A stretch of 64,000 bases of DNA from Aedes albopictus (taxonomy: Eukaryota > Arthropoda > Insecta > Diptera > Culicidae): NCBI RefSeq assembly GCF_035046485.1, contig NC_085138.1:444145204-444209203 (forward strand), given 5' to 3'. Under the pieces are notes generated by a model. It was not told where the DNA came from and did not search any database. It saw only the letters and a program-made list of their open reading frames with translations. Both the position numbers and the translations under genes were made by a program. This document shows, piece after piece, positions 33,691-44,255 of the stretch (position 1 is its first letter; the number at the start of each line of letters is the position of its first letter).

Positions 33691-35180
33691 AAATAAAAAA
33701 AATATAAAAAAATCTGAACTATTGTAGTTTTTTTTTTCAAGTAGGGTTTCAGATGGAAATCATTTACTCTTATTATTCTTAGAGATATTTGCAAGGCGAT
33801 GGATTATTATTTTGCGTTACTTATTGTATTATAACTACCAATTAACTGAATAGCGAAAGAAAATCTTGTACGAATACGGCTTCCAACAAATTCCAATACT
33901 ACAACTTCATTTCCACCGCATCACGTTCTGAGATTATTTCGAAATCCCATTCGCTCTGGCAGACCGGTATCCCACATGATTGGGACAATGCATCAATGCA
34001 CTTGCTGCATTCGTTCAAAGCCGGAGAGTTACCCAAAACTCGAGAGAGCCACAGTCACAGGAGCCGATGGAACGAAGAGCAAAGTCGTCTTCCTTCTTGT
34101 GCATTATGTTGCGAGTGTCCTTCAGCCCTTTCCACTTCACGGGGCGGCACTCCACTCAATCACCGACAACAATCAAACTACGGGGAAAGGACACCGCAAG
34201 AACCGGATCTAGCCATCAGCCTGCCAGCAAGCAGAGGAGCCACCGGTGTCGTAACGAAACCCGTCGCACAGTCCAAAGTGGACCAACGACGACGACGACG
34301 AAAGGATTCCCTCGACGAGTGAGTGAGTGAGTGAAAAACGGCAAAAGACACCCAACTCTAGGATGCCGGGGGATCCCCGGCCAGAAGGGGTGGTGTAATA
34401 AGTGTATGTATGTTTTGTAACCGACCAACCAACCGAACAATCGGCTGAGGGGAGGGGAGGGGCTTGGTGGAAGGATACGATCGAGGGAGGAAGCTACATG
34501 AACACGGGAAGAACACGAGGGAGCATTAATATTTCGAAATGAAGCTCATTTGCATTTAAATAAGGTGCCAGGGAAAGGCACGGCCGAGTGCAGAATGCAC
34601 GTAGTAGTGGGCAGGGAGGGGGTCGGAGGAATGTTGTAAGTGTGAGTATGAGTGCTAGAGAATGAGTATGAAGAGTGAGAGTACGGGTTGGTTCTTATGA
34701 GCCCTCTTGGCTTGGCCCTGTTTTGTTTGTGTCGGTCAAAGGGAAGGAAAAGCGACGGAAAACGGGTAGACTAATTACTGTAACTAGATGAAGCTCAACG
34801 AGTGCCGGGCCGGTGTGAGGATATGCGGAGGAAACAGACAAGGAACCGAACTGAACATGGACGGTCATAACTAGCCCGAGTTTCGATTCGGTACGTAATA
34901 ATGCGGTTGACTGTGTAGGCAGGCAGCCCATCTAGCAAGTGGGTGAAGTGCAAGATGAAACACTAGTGAAGAAATTGCAACTCTCACTCTACAATTCGTA
35001 CACTTCGTCTAATATGAATGCAGTGTGTTTTGCATCCCGAATGGGGTTGAATATCTGGAACAAACTAATTGAGTTTTGTTTATTTGTCACTATTTTTGTA
35101 TAGGACTTCTGAAATTTGTGAATGGGTTGTAACACTTTGCTAATTTCTCTCCCTCCTCATAGTGTGGCATAATTTATGGA
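33691..35180. other. Non-repetitive island, no gene recognised
   Basis: This stretch is GC-richer than the flanks. It includes an ACGACGACGACGACG run at about 34287, a (GAGT)n run at about 34318-34332, and GAAGCTCATTTGCATTTAAA at 34541-34560 with an ATTTGCAT octamer (34548-34555). Frames of 108-116 codons overlap in two phases at 33980-34330 and look like chance frames in GC-rich DNA. A regulatory element or untranslated exon is plausible but not shown. Confidence 0.4.
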
Positions 35181-35640
35181 TCCCCCTCCAGAAATATTTG
35201 AAGGAATGGAGGAATTTTTTAAGACATCCCTTGCTGACATTCATGAAGAAGTGTTCAAACAACTGGGAATTGGATAACTCCATATAAAAAACCAAGGATT
35301 CTTTCAGGAATTCCTCTATAGGTTTCTTAAAAAAACATACAGCAGAGATTATTCAATAAATTTCTCTAAGGCTTTCAACATTTTCCGATACATTCTCAGT
35401 ATTTCTGTCAGAAATTCCTCTAGTGGCTTCTTTTACAAAACCGTCCAAGGATTCATTGAGGAATGCGAACATCACGTCCTCCACCTCTAGGAAACCTTGA
35501 ATAAAGACGCTACATCGTCTTCAACCAGAGGCTGCACAAACTGAACGATTACAAACATGAGACATTGGCCAACACACAAAACACCCAGAGGTCCAGAGGA
35601 GAATTTTTCGTTTGACGAAAAGTTTTCACCTCAACACGAA
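35181..35640. repeat. Worn satellite and an unidentified repeat-like piece
   Basis: The first part (to about 35460) carries satellite words such as TTTCAGGAATTCCTC. The second (35480-35600) begins CTCTAGGAAACC and holds AGAGGCTGCACAAACTGAA and CATTGGCCAACAC. Its origin is unknown to me. No coding frame is convincing. Confidence 0.4.
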
Positions 35641-35783
35641 TAAAACTCCAACTAAAACTCCTTATAACAGCTGCCATCTTGGATTTTGGGCTGCTATCTT
35701 GCATCATCTGGTCGTAATTTTTGGACTTTGGGCATCTTCTCCATACCAAATATACCCATATTGCAGCGTTTTAGAGCCAAATA

Positions 35784-37501
35784 TCCCAAGTAACACAGAA
35801 AACATCTTTGAGAATAAACTTTACAAAAGACGTTGTAGTATAGTACTATAATCGTATTTGTACACATATTATGTTGAAATCATGTTTTAACTGTGTTTGG
35901 CAATAAGTTTCTGAAAAATGTTATCGTCCTCACTACAAGTTAAAATAACGTAAATTTAACGTTGGTTACACAAGATATTTATATCACCGTCTTCCTTCAA
36001 TTGAAGATGTTTTGTATAACATCAGCAGCACATAGTTATAACCTTTGAGATCAAACATGTTATTCAAACGTTGTTTTTACGTACTAAATACGTTAATGTA
36101 CAACATTATTAGTTTGCTATCTCTTCTCACTGATTGGATCATTATTAAAGAAACATCTCTTTCACTTAAAAATACAAGGCAATCCAAATACGATAGCAAC
36201 TTTAATTTTATGGTTTGTGGATTGATCCTGCTACAAGTATGCTAAACGAGGTAACTAATGGGTATGTTAATAGTCTCTAAAAACTTGGCGCAGACCGATC
36301 AGCAGATCACAGTCACCATGGCTCGAAAGATGGACGCCACCATTCAACTTTATTTACATGGCAGGCCTCCCGTCACCTAAAAATCACTGGGGATACTTAC
36401 CTGGCGGCTAAATCTCCCTTACCAGCCCAGTTTTTACACTATTTTTATCCCGTGAAACAAACGAAAACAATTAATTGGTATTTGTTCTAGGAAACGCACT
36501 CCAACTTTGTTATTGTTATACCTATGTTCAAAACAGGTCATCCAAAACCAAAAATGACATCGTCGTATGCTATTGAGTAGTAGATGTTCAAAATACGTTG
36601 CTATGATGTTTTTTCAATGTATTTCATTCGATTCAAATGGTATTCGACAAACATGTTATTGAGATGTATAACAGTCGTAATTTAAACGTATTTCTAAAAT
36701 TTTGAGCTCTTCCGTATATCAGGCCAGACCAATTACAGTGCCTGCTAAAAAGTTTCACACTATCATTTTTATATATATGGCCGTTAGATCATCTACTGAT
36801 GTTTCTGCCAATAATTATCCATCTGGAACAGTTTAAATATGTAATGAAATAATATAGTTTCCTTATTGATAACGTCTAAAAATCTACAGTCTAAAAGAAC
36901 ATCATTAATACATCATAATTTAAAATAACATCCCAAAACATTCTGACGGTACTTTGTCAAGAAGCAACCATGTTGCATGTCTGAAAATTTGTTTGAAAAT
37001 CTCTTACAAACCACAGAAATGTCAAAAAACTTCCCTTCTTATTTCTTTCCGATGGAAAGCGAATGAATTTATTAAGAGGAAAAGTGCTTATTTCACCATA
37101 AATTTTGAACGGCACATGAAATTAAGTCATAGTGCCCAAACATCGAGATGGTAAATTACAAACGATGTGTAAGACCTGAAAATTATGTTGAGCCATCACA
37201 AATTTATAATAGATGCCGTATTGATTTGCTGTGCGTGGTTGATGAATATTAATTTCGTGCCAGCAATAAGTAAGTTGTTATGATGTTGCTGAGAACATAT
37301 TCGATACATAATTTTATGTTATAATGATGTATTGAAAAACATCTTCAGTAACATCAAAGATGTTTTATAAGCCGCCATTTTTTGCGCTTTTTCGGTTATA
37401 TAAGTGTATGAAAATACGTTTTCCGTATTTGAAACAAAACATGGACGTTTGTATGAAACATGTATTATATACAGTATTATAACAAACTGTGTTACTTGGG
37501 A
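35784..37501. mobile_element. 1.7-kb TA-flanked DNA element
   Basis: Ends are TCCCAAGTAACACAGA and the near-exact complement CTGTGTTACTTGGGA, about 15-16 bp, flanked by TA (35782-35783 and 37502-37503). The joined flanks restore one array unit of the host repeat. TA duplication suggests a Tc1/mariner-type source. Inside, words such as AAACGTTG, AATACGTT and AACATCTTC recur in both orientations. No transposase is recognisable. A GC-richer island lies at 36280-36430. Confidence 0.83.
36280..36430. other. GC-richer island with a perfect 5' splice-site match on the minus strand
   Basis: Positions 36393-36406 read ATACTTACCTGGCG, identical as I remember it to the first 14 nt of U1 snRNA. The next bases do not follow U1. 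On the minus strand this is a consensus donor CCAG/GTAAGTAT with the cut near 36401. On the plus strand a 21-codon frame starts at CACCATGG (about 36317). The stretch could be an exon fragment captured by the element. Confidence 0.4.
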
Positions 37502-38156
37502 TACCCATATTGCATGGTTTTAGAATCTAAAATTCCTTAACCTGCTGCCATCTTGAATTTCGGGCCGCCATCTTGGACTTTGGTCTGCTATCTTAAATTA
37601 TCTGGTTGCTATTTTTGGTCTCCGGACATCTTCCCCTTACCAAATATACCCATATTGCAGCGTTTTGGAGCCTGAAACTTCTTAAAACAGTCGCCTCTTC
37701 TTGATGTAGGCTGCCATCTTGAATATTAGGTCGCCATCTTGAATTATTGGCAGATATCGCGATTTTGTGGTTTCTATTGATGATTTAGTTTACGAAATTC
37801 GGCGAAGAATTTGGTTCATTTTTATATATGACCACTTTACCGGTGCTGGTCCAGATCTCTAAAATGGCCATAACTCCGAAACGCCCTGACCGCTCCGCAC
37901 CATTTTCAATAGCAAATAATGCGATAAAATTTCGGTTCGGTTCGAGCTATAATCCGTAGAATCGGTCAATGGGAAGTGCCTTAAATGTGAACGAACTTGT
38001 TTTGCGCACAGACACACATACATACACACTCACAGACATCATCTATATTCGTCGTACTGAGTTGATTGGTATATGTGACTCAATTCTCCGAGCCTTCTAT
38101 CAAAAATTCGTTTTTGAGTGAACATATAGCCCTTCAGTACACTTTGGTGTACGAGA

Positions 38157-38930
38157 AAGGATAAAAGGGAAAAATTCTTCAAGGGTTCCCTGAAGGAATA
38201 TCTAAAAGAATCCTTGGATCTACCTCTCGAGATTCCAAGAAGATTTTTTTTTTAAATTGCAAAAGAGTTTCTTGAACAAAACTCTGAAGCAATTTTTGAA
38301 ATAATCTCTGGAGGAGTTCCTGGAGGAATTCCTGGGAAATACCTGGATGAACTACTTGAGTATTCATAAGAAGCTTTTGGAGGAATTCAAGGAAAAATTC
38401 CTGAAGAAGTTTTTGCAAAAATCCCTGGAGATGTATAAAAAGGGCACCCTTGAAGAATTTCTGAATCAGGAATTTTTGGAAAAAATCTGCAGGATTTCAA
38501 GCAGAAATTGAAGACAAAGATATTAAAGGAATTTTGAACAAATTTATTAAAAAAAATCCAAAGAGATTCCTGGAAAATGCTTCTGAAGGAATTCTTGTAA
38601 TATTTTCCTGCAAAATTTCTGAAGTATGAGTGGATAAAAATACTTTAAACAATTTCTAAAGTAATCCCTGACTTAATTGCAGGAATTTAACAGAAGATTT
38701 ATTCAAAAAAATCCCTCACAGATTTTTTCTGAATTCCTCCACAGATTTCTTCTAAAACTCCATCAGAATTTTTTTCAGAAATATTTCTGATACTCCTTCA
38801 GAAGTTGAAGCATTTCTACATGAATGTCGGTAAGAGATTTTCAACGAAATTCTTCCATGGTTTTGCAGACATTCATCTAGAGATTTTTACAGTGATTCTA
38901 TCGAAATTTCTTCTACATGCAGAAAAATGG
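38157..38930. repeat. Degenerate 12-bp satellite
   Basis: Words such as GGAGGAATTCCTGGGAAATA (about 38320) and GAAGGAATTCTTG are regular up to about 38600. Beyond that the orientation changes to T-rich (TTCCTCCACAGATTTC). Minus-strand frames here are by-products. No gene. Confidence 0.7.
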
Positions 38931-39051
38931 CGCTTGCTCAAAACAATAAAACGCATGGTTGATTTTTGAACTGAGAATTTACTTATTACAAAGTTATATT
39001 TAATTATTTTCATTTAGAGTTTATCGATAAAAACAACCGATTACCATCATT

Positions 39052-39369
39052 TCATATAATGTCAAAAATTTCATTTGCTTCAACAAAATAAAAATCATAA
39101 ACATGGTCCGAAAGCACTAACACATCTATAAAATGCTTACCCCAACATCGCCACAACGAAGAAGGTGTAGCAAATCCATCACGCCAACTTCCAAGTGCAG
39201 CTTTGGCCGTGATGGATAACGCGCAGCTACTCACGACAGCATCCACAAAAAGTTGATCGGTTTCGCCTTTTGTGTCTTTTTTTAGTCGTTCTCCTGCCCA
39301 TCCGCTTACCGACGGACTAAAAATAGATTCCCGAGTAGCCGCAGTTGCTGCCGTCACCAACACAATCAC
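39052..39369 (-). other. Open frame of 105 codons, possible exon, unidentified
   Basis: The minus-strand frame starts with ATG, is less biased in composition than the satellite by-products, and lies in non-satellite sequence. Its translation contains ATAATRESIFSPSVSGWAGE, CALSITAKAALGSW and FATPSSLWRCWGK, which I do not recognise. Two GTAAGC words that could act as donors occur on the minus strand at 39304-39309 and 39135-39140; the second would end an exon after WRCWG. The surrounding 38930-39534 is otherwise AT-rich spacer. It could equally be a chance frame or a transposon remnant. Confidence 0.3.
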
Positions 39370-39546
39370 ATTTCGGGTTTGTTAGTGGCAAAAGTGCAGT
39401 CGTTTGAATCAATCCATTATTTCATGTTGAAAATACCATATCTATGTTTGTTTCAACAAACTGTCAAAAATTTCGAAACATGAAAATATTTGTATTTTAT
39501 CAAACAATAGAAAAGTTCAGTTTAAACTAGAAATCAGTTTGTCGCT

Positions 39547-39750
39547 CTCTCTCTCTCTTCTTGGCGTAACGTCCTCATTGGGACAAAGCCTGCTTCTCAG
39601 CTTAGTGTTCTATGAGCACTTCCACAGTTATTAACTGAGTGGCTCCTCTGCCAATGACCATTTTGCATGCGTATATCGTGTGGCAGGCACGAAGATACTC
39701 TATGCCCAAGGAAGTCAATGAAATTTCCTTTACGAAAAGATCTAAAGATC
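39547..39750 (-). mobile_element. Feilai-like SINE, 5'-truncated
   Basis: Read on the minus strand, the SINE body runs from AGATCTTTTCGTAAAGGAAA to GCCAAGAAGAG and (AG)n, but the tRNA-like head with both promoter boxes is absent. CAGTTTGTCGCT at 39535-39546 and 39751-39762 is a perfect 12-bp target duplication, so the truncation arose during insertion. A lone GGATCTTT remains at the junction. Without boxes A and B it cannot be transcribed from its own polymerase III promoter. Confidence 0.92.
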
Positions 39751-39829
39751 CAGTTTGTCGCTATAGCAAACTGAAAAATCGGTTGATTTGACCTAGAGTT
39801 TAAATGTGTTTACAATTTATTTTTCTGTG

Positions 39830-40773
39830 TGTAAGGGTTCCTCTAGCAATCTTTTGGAAAATTTCTTCGGAGTTTGCTGAAGAAATTTTTAGAAGGTTTC
39901 TGCGCTGAAATTGCTCCTGCGGTTCCTGAAGAAATATTTCCTAGAGTTGTTTCTGAGATTGCTCCAGTAATCGATTCAGATATTGGATCATAGAATTTCA
40001 CAGGTGTACTTCTTGAAATTGCACAAAAAAACGGAAAAAATCTTCAAGGTTTCCCTGATAGATTTTCTAAAAGAACTTATACAGCTAATTCTCGAAATTC
40101 CAAGAATACATTTTAGAAAATTTACTCAAAAGATTCCTGAGCAAAACTCTCTGAAGCAATTTCTGAAATAATATTTTGAGGAGTTCCCGGAAAATCGCTG
40201 GTGAATACCTGGAGGAACTACCTGACATAGCTTCAAAGCAATTCCTAGAAGATTTTATGAGAAGCTTTTGGAAGAATTATTGAAGACGATTTTGAAAAAA
40301 AAAATCCTGTAGATGATTCAAAAAAGCACTCTTGAGGAACTTCTGAAGCACACCTTGGATATTTTTTTAAATTAATCCCTTAAAAAAATCTGCAGGAATC
40401 CCAGCATAAATTGCAGACAAAGGTACTTGAACACATTCTTGAACACATTCATTAGAAATAATCCCTTTCCTGGAATGTCTGAAATATTAGTGAACAAAAA
40501 TCCTTCAAACCGTTTCTGAAGTAATCTCTAGAGGCATTTGAGGAGGGAATCTAGCAAAAAATTATACATAATCTGGAAGAGTTTTTGAAGGAAAGGTGTT
40601 TTTTTTGAGAAATCTGAAGGAATGTCAGGAAAAAAAAATACTGTGGAGTAATTCTAAGGAGAATTTTGTGAGATATTCCTGGAAAACGCCATGAAATAAA
40701 TCCTGAAATGAATCCTGCAGAACCTTCTGAAGTAATCTCTGAAGGGAAACCTTAAAAAATATGTGTTAAAAAA
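39830..40773. repeat. Degenerate 12-bp satellite
   Basis: Variants of GGAAAATTTCTTCGG, CCTGGAGGAACTACC and GAAGCTTTTGGAAGAATTA fill the interval, T-rich first, then A-rich. A small Helitron follows directly. No gene. Confidence 0.65.
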
Positions 40774-41032
40774 TCTATATAAATAAAAATGGAATGGTGT
40801 TTGTATGTCACGAATAGGCCCGGGAACGGGTCAACAGATCGACATGATTATTTCACTGTTGCATTTCGCCAGGGCTCCGCCGTGTTCGTACGAAAAAATA
40901 ATTAGAAAAAGTGACCGGGAAGGCAAGAAAATCGGGAAAATCTGAAATTTCATTTTGAGGGGCATTTCTTTATGGAACCGGATGTCAAAAAACAGAGTAG
41001 GCAGGCAGGACAACGTTTGCCGGGACTGCTAG
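40774..41032 (+). mobile_element. Non-autonomous Helitron, 259 bp
   Basis: The element starts TCTATATAAATAAAAATGGA after an A and ends GCCGGGACTGCTAG before a T, matching the Helitron rule 5'-TC...CTAG-3' inserted between A and T without target duplication. GGCAGGACAACGTTTGCC near the 3' end can form the expected subterminal hairpin. The start, with its TATATAAATAAAAATG followed by a GTTTGTATGTCACG segment, is typical of arthropod Helitrons. No Rep/helicase is encoded. Confidence 0.85.
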
Positions 41033-41070
41033 TCTGAAATAAATCTTGCTGAAGGGTCTTAATAAATAAA

Positions 41071-41972
41071 AAAAAACCAGATAAATCCACCTATTGGTGA
41101 TAGTTCCTTTCTCGTCGAATACATATTCAAGATTCGAATGAGTGTAATCAGTTTCGTACCTTTTAATTCCGCCCTATGTTGCTTATCCTTTGACAGATAC
41201 GCGTATTTCGACTACCACTTATAATCTTCCGAAGTGTCAGTTATCCACTGAGGAAGATTACAAGTGGTAGTCGAAATACATATATCTGTCAAATGATAAG
41301 CAACAGAGGGCGGAATTAAAAGGTACGAAACTGATTACACTCATTCGAAGAGGGTATTCGGCTTAGAGGGTTCGAAAAGTCAGTACAATGGTCTGTAACT
41401 ATTTTCCTGCTTACCGTTCAACTGGTTATCGGAAAAGCCGCTACTTGAAGTGTCGCATGCATGGGTTATATTCACTTTTATACATGGCCACCTCCGACGG
41501 GACACCCGGAACCGGTTCCTGAACACTACCGGTTCAGATATGATCTGAGACTGTTTTGGTACCTTTCGTTCATCAGATAATCGAAAATGCTTTGTTTTGA
41601 TGGGTCGCATGCATGGGTTAATTGCATTTTCATATCTGGCCCCTTCCTGGGGTACCGATCCAGAACACCTAAATGGCCATAACTCCGAAACGGCTGGACC
41701 GATCTGAACCATTTTCAATAGGAAACAATGGGACAATATACCCCGTCGAATGAACCATCGGTCGTTGAAATCGGTTTATATTTTCTATCTAAAAATGAGG
41801 TGACCTTTTTGTACACATACACACACACACATACATACACACAGACATCATCTCAAGTCGTCAAGCTGAATCGATTGGTATATAACACTCGACCCCTCCG
41901 GGGGCTCTATCAAATTTTTGTTTTTGGAGTGAACATGTAGCCTTTCGGTACACTTTGGTGTACGAGAAAGGC
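41071..41972 (+). mobile_element. Hairpin-ended modular repeat, compact near-complete copy
   Basis: The start module AAATCCACCTATTGGTGATA, then TTCCTTTCTCGTCG, lies at about 41084-41116. A palindromic repeat is inserted right after it (41133-41349). Two units of the roughly 150-bp array follow (about 41380-41650), then the block ATGGCCATAACTCCGAAACG with AATAGGAAACAATGGGAC, an (ACAC)n tract at about 41813-41840, CATCATCTCAAGTCGTCAAG and the hairpin GTACACTTTGGTGTAC at 41948-41963. With start and end modules both present, it shows the order of parts most clearly. Confidence 0.78.
41133..41349. repeat. Palindromic repeat, arms of about 98 bp
   Basis: The left arm begins TTCGAATGAGTGTAATCAG, passes GTACCTTTTAATTCCGCC and ends AATCTTCC; the right arm from 41251 is its complement with few mismatches and ends ACTCATTCGAA. 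The centre is GAAGTGTCAGTTATCCACTG. Compared with 13748-13978 the shared segment is turned inside out: here GGAATTAAAAGG faces the centre. Confidence 0.88.
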
Positions 41973-41979
41973 AAAAAAT

Positions 41980-42460
41980 AAATAAAACAAAATTTTATCA
42001 TGAAATCACTGAATGAATATCTGAAGAACTTCTCTCCTGGAGGAAACTCTAGAGGAATTTCGTGAGAATTTTCTAGAGAATTTTCTCAAAAGTTGCCTAA
42101 GAGTATCTCCAAAAGAATTCCTAAGGCAAAGTTTCGAAGAACTCCAACACAAATTTCGGAAAGAACTTCTGAAAAAAAAAAATCCGAAATTCTTAAATTT
42201 AGTTTCAGAGGGATCCTCTGGAATATTCGCTGCTAGAAACTCTTGTGGAATTACTGAAGAAATATCAGGAGGAATCTTTGATGAAGGTTCTGAATAATCA
42301 CTGAAACCAACTCCTCTGAAATTTATTAAAAAATTTCCACAGGAGTTGAATTGTTTGAGGGGATATCTGGAGAAGTAACTGGAAAATCGTCGGGAGAAAT
42401 CTGTTGAAGAATTGCTGTAGAAACTTCAACAGGAAATCCTGGAAAAATCTCAAAACAAAT
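41980..42460. repeat. Degenerate 12-bp satellite
   Basis: Words such as CTGGAGGAAACTCTAGAGGA and GTCGGGAGAAATCTG show the worn unit. No gene. Confidence 0.6.
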
Positions 42461-42958
42461 ATTCTGTACTTATTACTATTTCCCCCTGCTCGGGACAGCT
42501 CCCTCTGGGGGTGGGTTCTCATTACTGGCCACAAACACACATAAACGCTCACACTCCCCACCCGAAGCGGACCTGACCCGACCTATGCAGCCCATGCAAG
42601 CAAGCAAGCAAACCAGGAACCATGGGTGGTCGTGTTGGATTGTAATCAAAAACTTGCAGGACGCGCAGTTTTTCGGCAGGGGATGGAAGTCTTGTACTTT
42701 GCGATGCATGCCGTACAGCAAGAGAGTGCACTCACCAGACTATAGGTGGATGGGATGACTGGTTCATTATGCATCGGTGCTTCGGTTTGTAGCATGAATC
42801 GGAACGAATCGATTACTAATTTCTGGTGTGGATGTGTAGGGTATAGTTCTATTTAATAAGATGTGTACACCATTCTTTATGCACCTAGTGTAATGAGTAA
42901 GGCCCAAGTCTCGTTTTTTTTCTTAGGCTAACCAAGCCAAATGGAAGTTACAACGTTG
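42461..42958. other. Short non-repetitive stretch
   Basis: This segment is GC-balanced, with GCAAGCAAGCAAGCAAACC near 42596. Minus-strand frames at 42298-42731 overlap in several phases and are not convincing. No repeat family is recognised. Confidence 0.4.
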
Positions 42959-43259
42959 AATGCTTTGAAATCCATGCACGCAAAAGAAACACATGTTTGA
43001 TGGACAAATTGAAATTTGAATTGCGAAAAAAAAAACTACGTGATCCGGTGGGAATCGAACCTACGACTCCCAATTCGCTAGACGGGCGCTTTTTTCCTCA
43101 AGTGGCTTCGTAGCTTGGAGCAAAGAAGCGCCCGTCTAGCGAATTGGGAGTCGTAGGTTCGATTCCCACCGGATCACGTAGTTTTTTTTTTAGAATTCAA
43201 ATCTCAATTTGTCTATTAAACACGTGTTTCTTTTGCGTGCAAGGGTGTCAAAGCCATTA
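42959..43259. mobile_element. Foldback element with tRNA-like arms
   Basis: The arms 43035-43090 and 43127-43182 are perfect 56-bp inverted repeats. Outside them, weaker pairing continues to about 42959 and 43259 (GCACGCAAAAGAAACAC against GTGTTTCTTTTGCGTGC). The right arm reads as a tRNA 3' half: GGTAGGTTCGATTCC-like B box (GTAGGTTCGATTCCCACC at 43153-43170) with a T-stem and an acceptor-like GGATCACG. The 36-bp loop holds GGCTTCGTAGCTTGG, a possible worn A-box region. A poly(T) run follows the right arm and a poly(A) run precedes the left arm. A transcript would form a long hairpin. No coding potential. Confidence 0.85.
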
Positions 43260-44255
43260 ACCTTAAAATGCTAATAAAATACAAATAGAAGAAATAGTGC
43301 GTATTACTGAATAACCTAGTGCCGGCGCTGAACTGTACAAATGCTACTTTGTAAGAGCACTTCAGCTTTCAGTGGAAACCTGGATACAGGAAATATAAGT
43401 TGTGTATTTAAAACAGCACCACATATGGCTATATATGTCAGTTCATCATTTGATAGCTCAACATATAACGACTTTCTCCATACGCTTATTAAGTTCTTAT
43501 TTTAATTTTTAATTAACTTCATGAATAACAATTTCATTATCAATTCAATCTCGGTGAACCTCGTGAAGCTACACACATTCGAACTGTCCTTTCCATCTCA
43601 ACAGTGTGAATGCGATGCGCTTCCGAGGTGGTAGTGGAAATAAATTATGCTCGCTCAGCCAACTTCTTGGACTTGGACGAGTGCGCTGATGTGACGTCGA
43701 AAAAAGCTCAACGTATGACCGACCACCCGCATCCATCGAAGAAGGCGGCATAGGAAATTCAAATTATAAGGCAAATTGAACTTAAAATGGCCACAAATAT
43801 GTGGAAACAAATTATGCAATGATCCTGTTCTATTTTCTCCACGTAATATCCCTTTCGTGACGGAGCTCAAAAAAGTGAAATTTCAATACAAATTGCTTAA
43901 ATTTGGCTCTCCAGAACTCTTAGAATTTTTAATATATCAACACTTTTCTTCAGCATTTGCTAGAACTACTCCTTGTCTTTCGATTCCTAACTTTGTCCAC
44001 CTAGATAAATCAAAAATTAAAAATTTGCGACAGATAAAACTTTTTCATGTTTTACGATTTTTGCTCACTTTTTGTTTAACTTGTTGTGGTAAATTTCACA
44101 CACAACATAAACAAAAGTTTGTTTGCACACATGCAAGTATAAGTAATGACTCAATCATCAAAATAATTTACATCAGGTAAACCAAAGACTAAACAGCTGA
44201 AAAAAATTCACAAAACTGTTATTGCTCAACAGCACAATTGTGCTGGTTCGTCACG
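43260..44255. other. Spacer with one unidentified 134-codon frame
   Basis: The stretch shows no repeat unit. A plus-strand ATG frame at 43776-44180 encodes PQICGNKLCNDPVLFSPRN near its start and a leucine-rich hydrophobic segment (HVLRFLLTFCLTCC) near its end. I do not recognise it, and in AT-rich DNA it may be chance. Confidence 0.35.

Larger units (their letters stand above)
35641..38156 (+). mobile_element. Hairpin-ended modular repeat, split by a DNA element
   Basis: The GCCATCTTGGATTTTGGG array starts at about 35670, breaks off at 35783 inside CATATTGCAGCGTTTTAGAG, and resumes at 37502 with CCCATATTGCATGG. The array units at 37502 and 37649 are about 147 bp apart. The block ATGGCCATAACTCCGAAACG, the (CA)n tract near 38000, GTGACTCAATTC and the terminal hairpin GTACACTTTGGTGTAC at 38137-38152 follow in the usual order. 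The interruption is the TA-flanked element at 35784-37501. Confidence 0.75.

Noticed and set aside
33980..34330. Overlapping 108- and 116-codon frames
   Set aside because: Two phases are open across the same stretch and neither shows a domain; consistent with chance in GC-richer DNA.
36393..36406. A U1 snRNA gene or pseudogene
   Set aside because: Identity stops after about 14 nt and no stem-loop or Sm site of U1 follows.
43127..43182. A true tRNA gene in the right arm
   Set aside because: No proper 5' half or acceptor pairing within one arm; the same sequence occurs in the inverted left arm.
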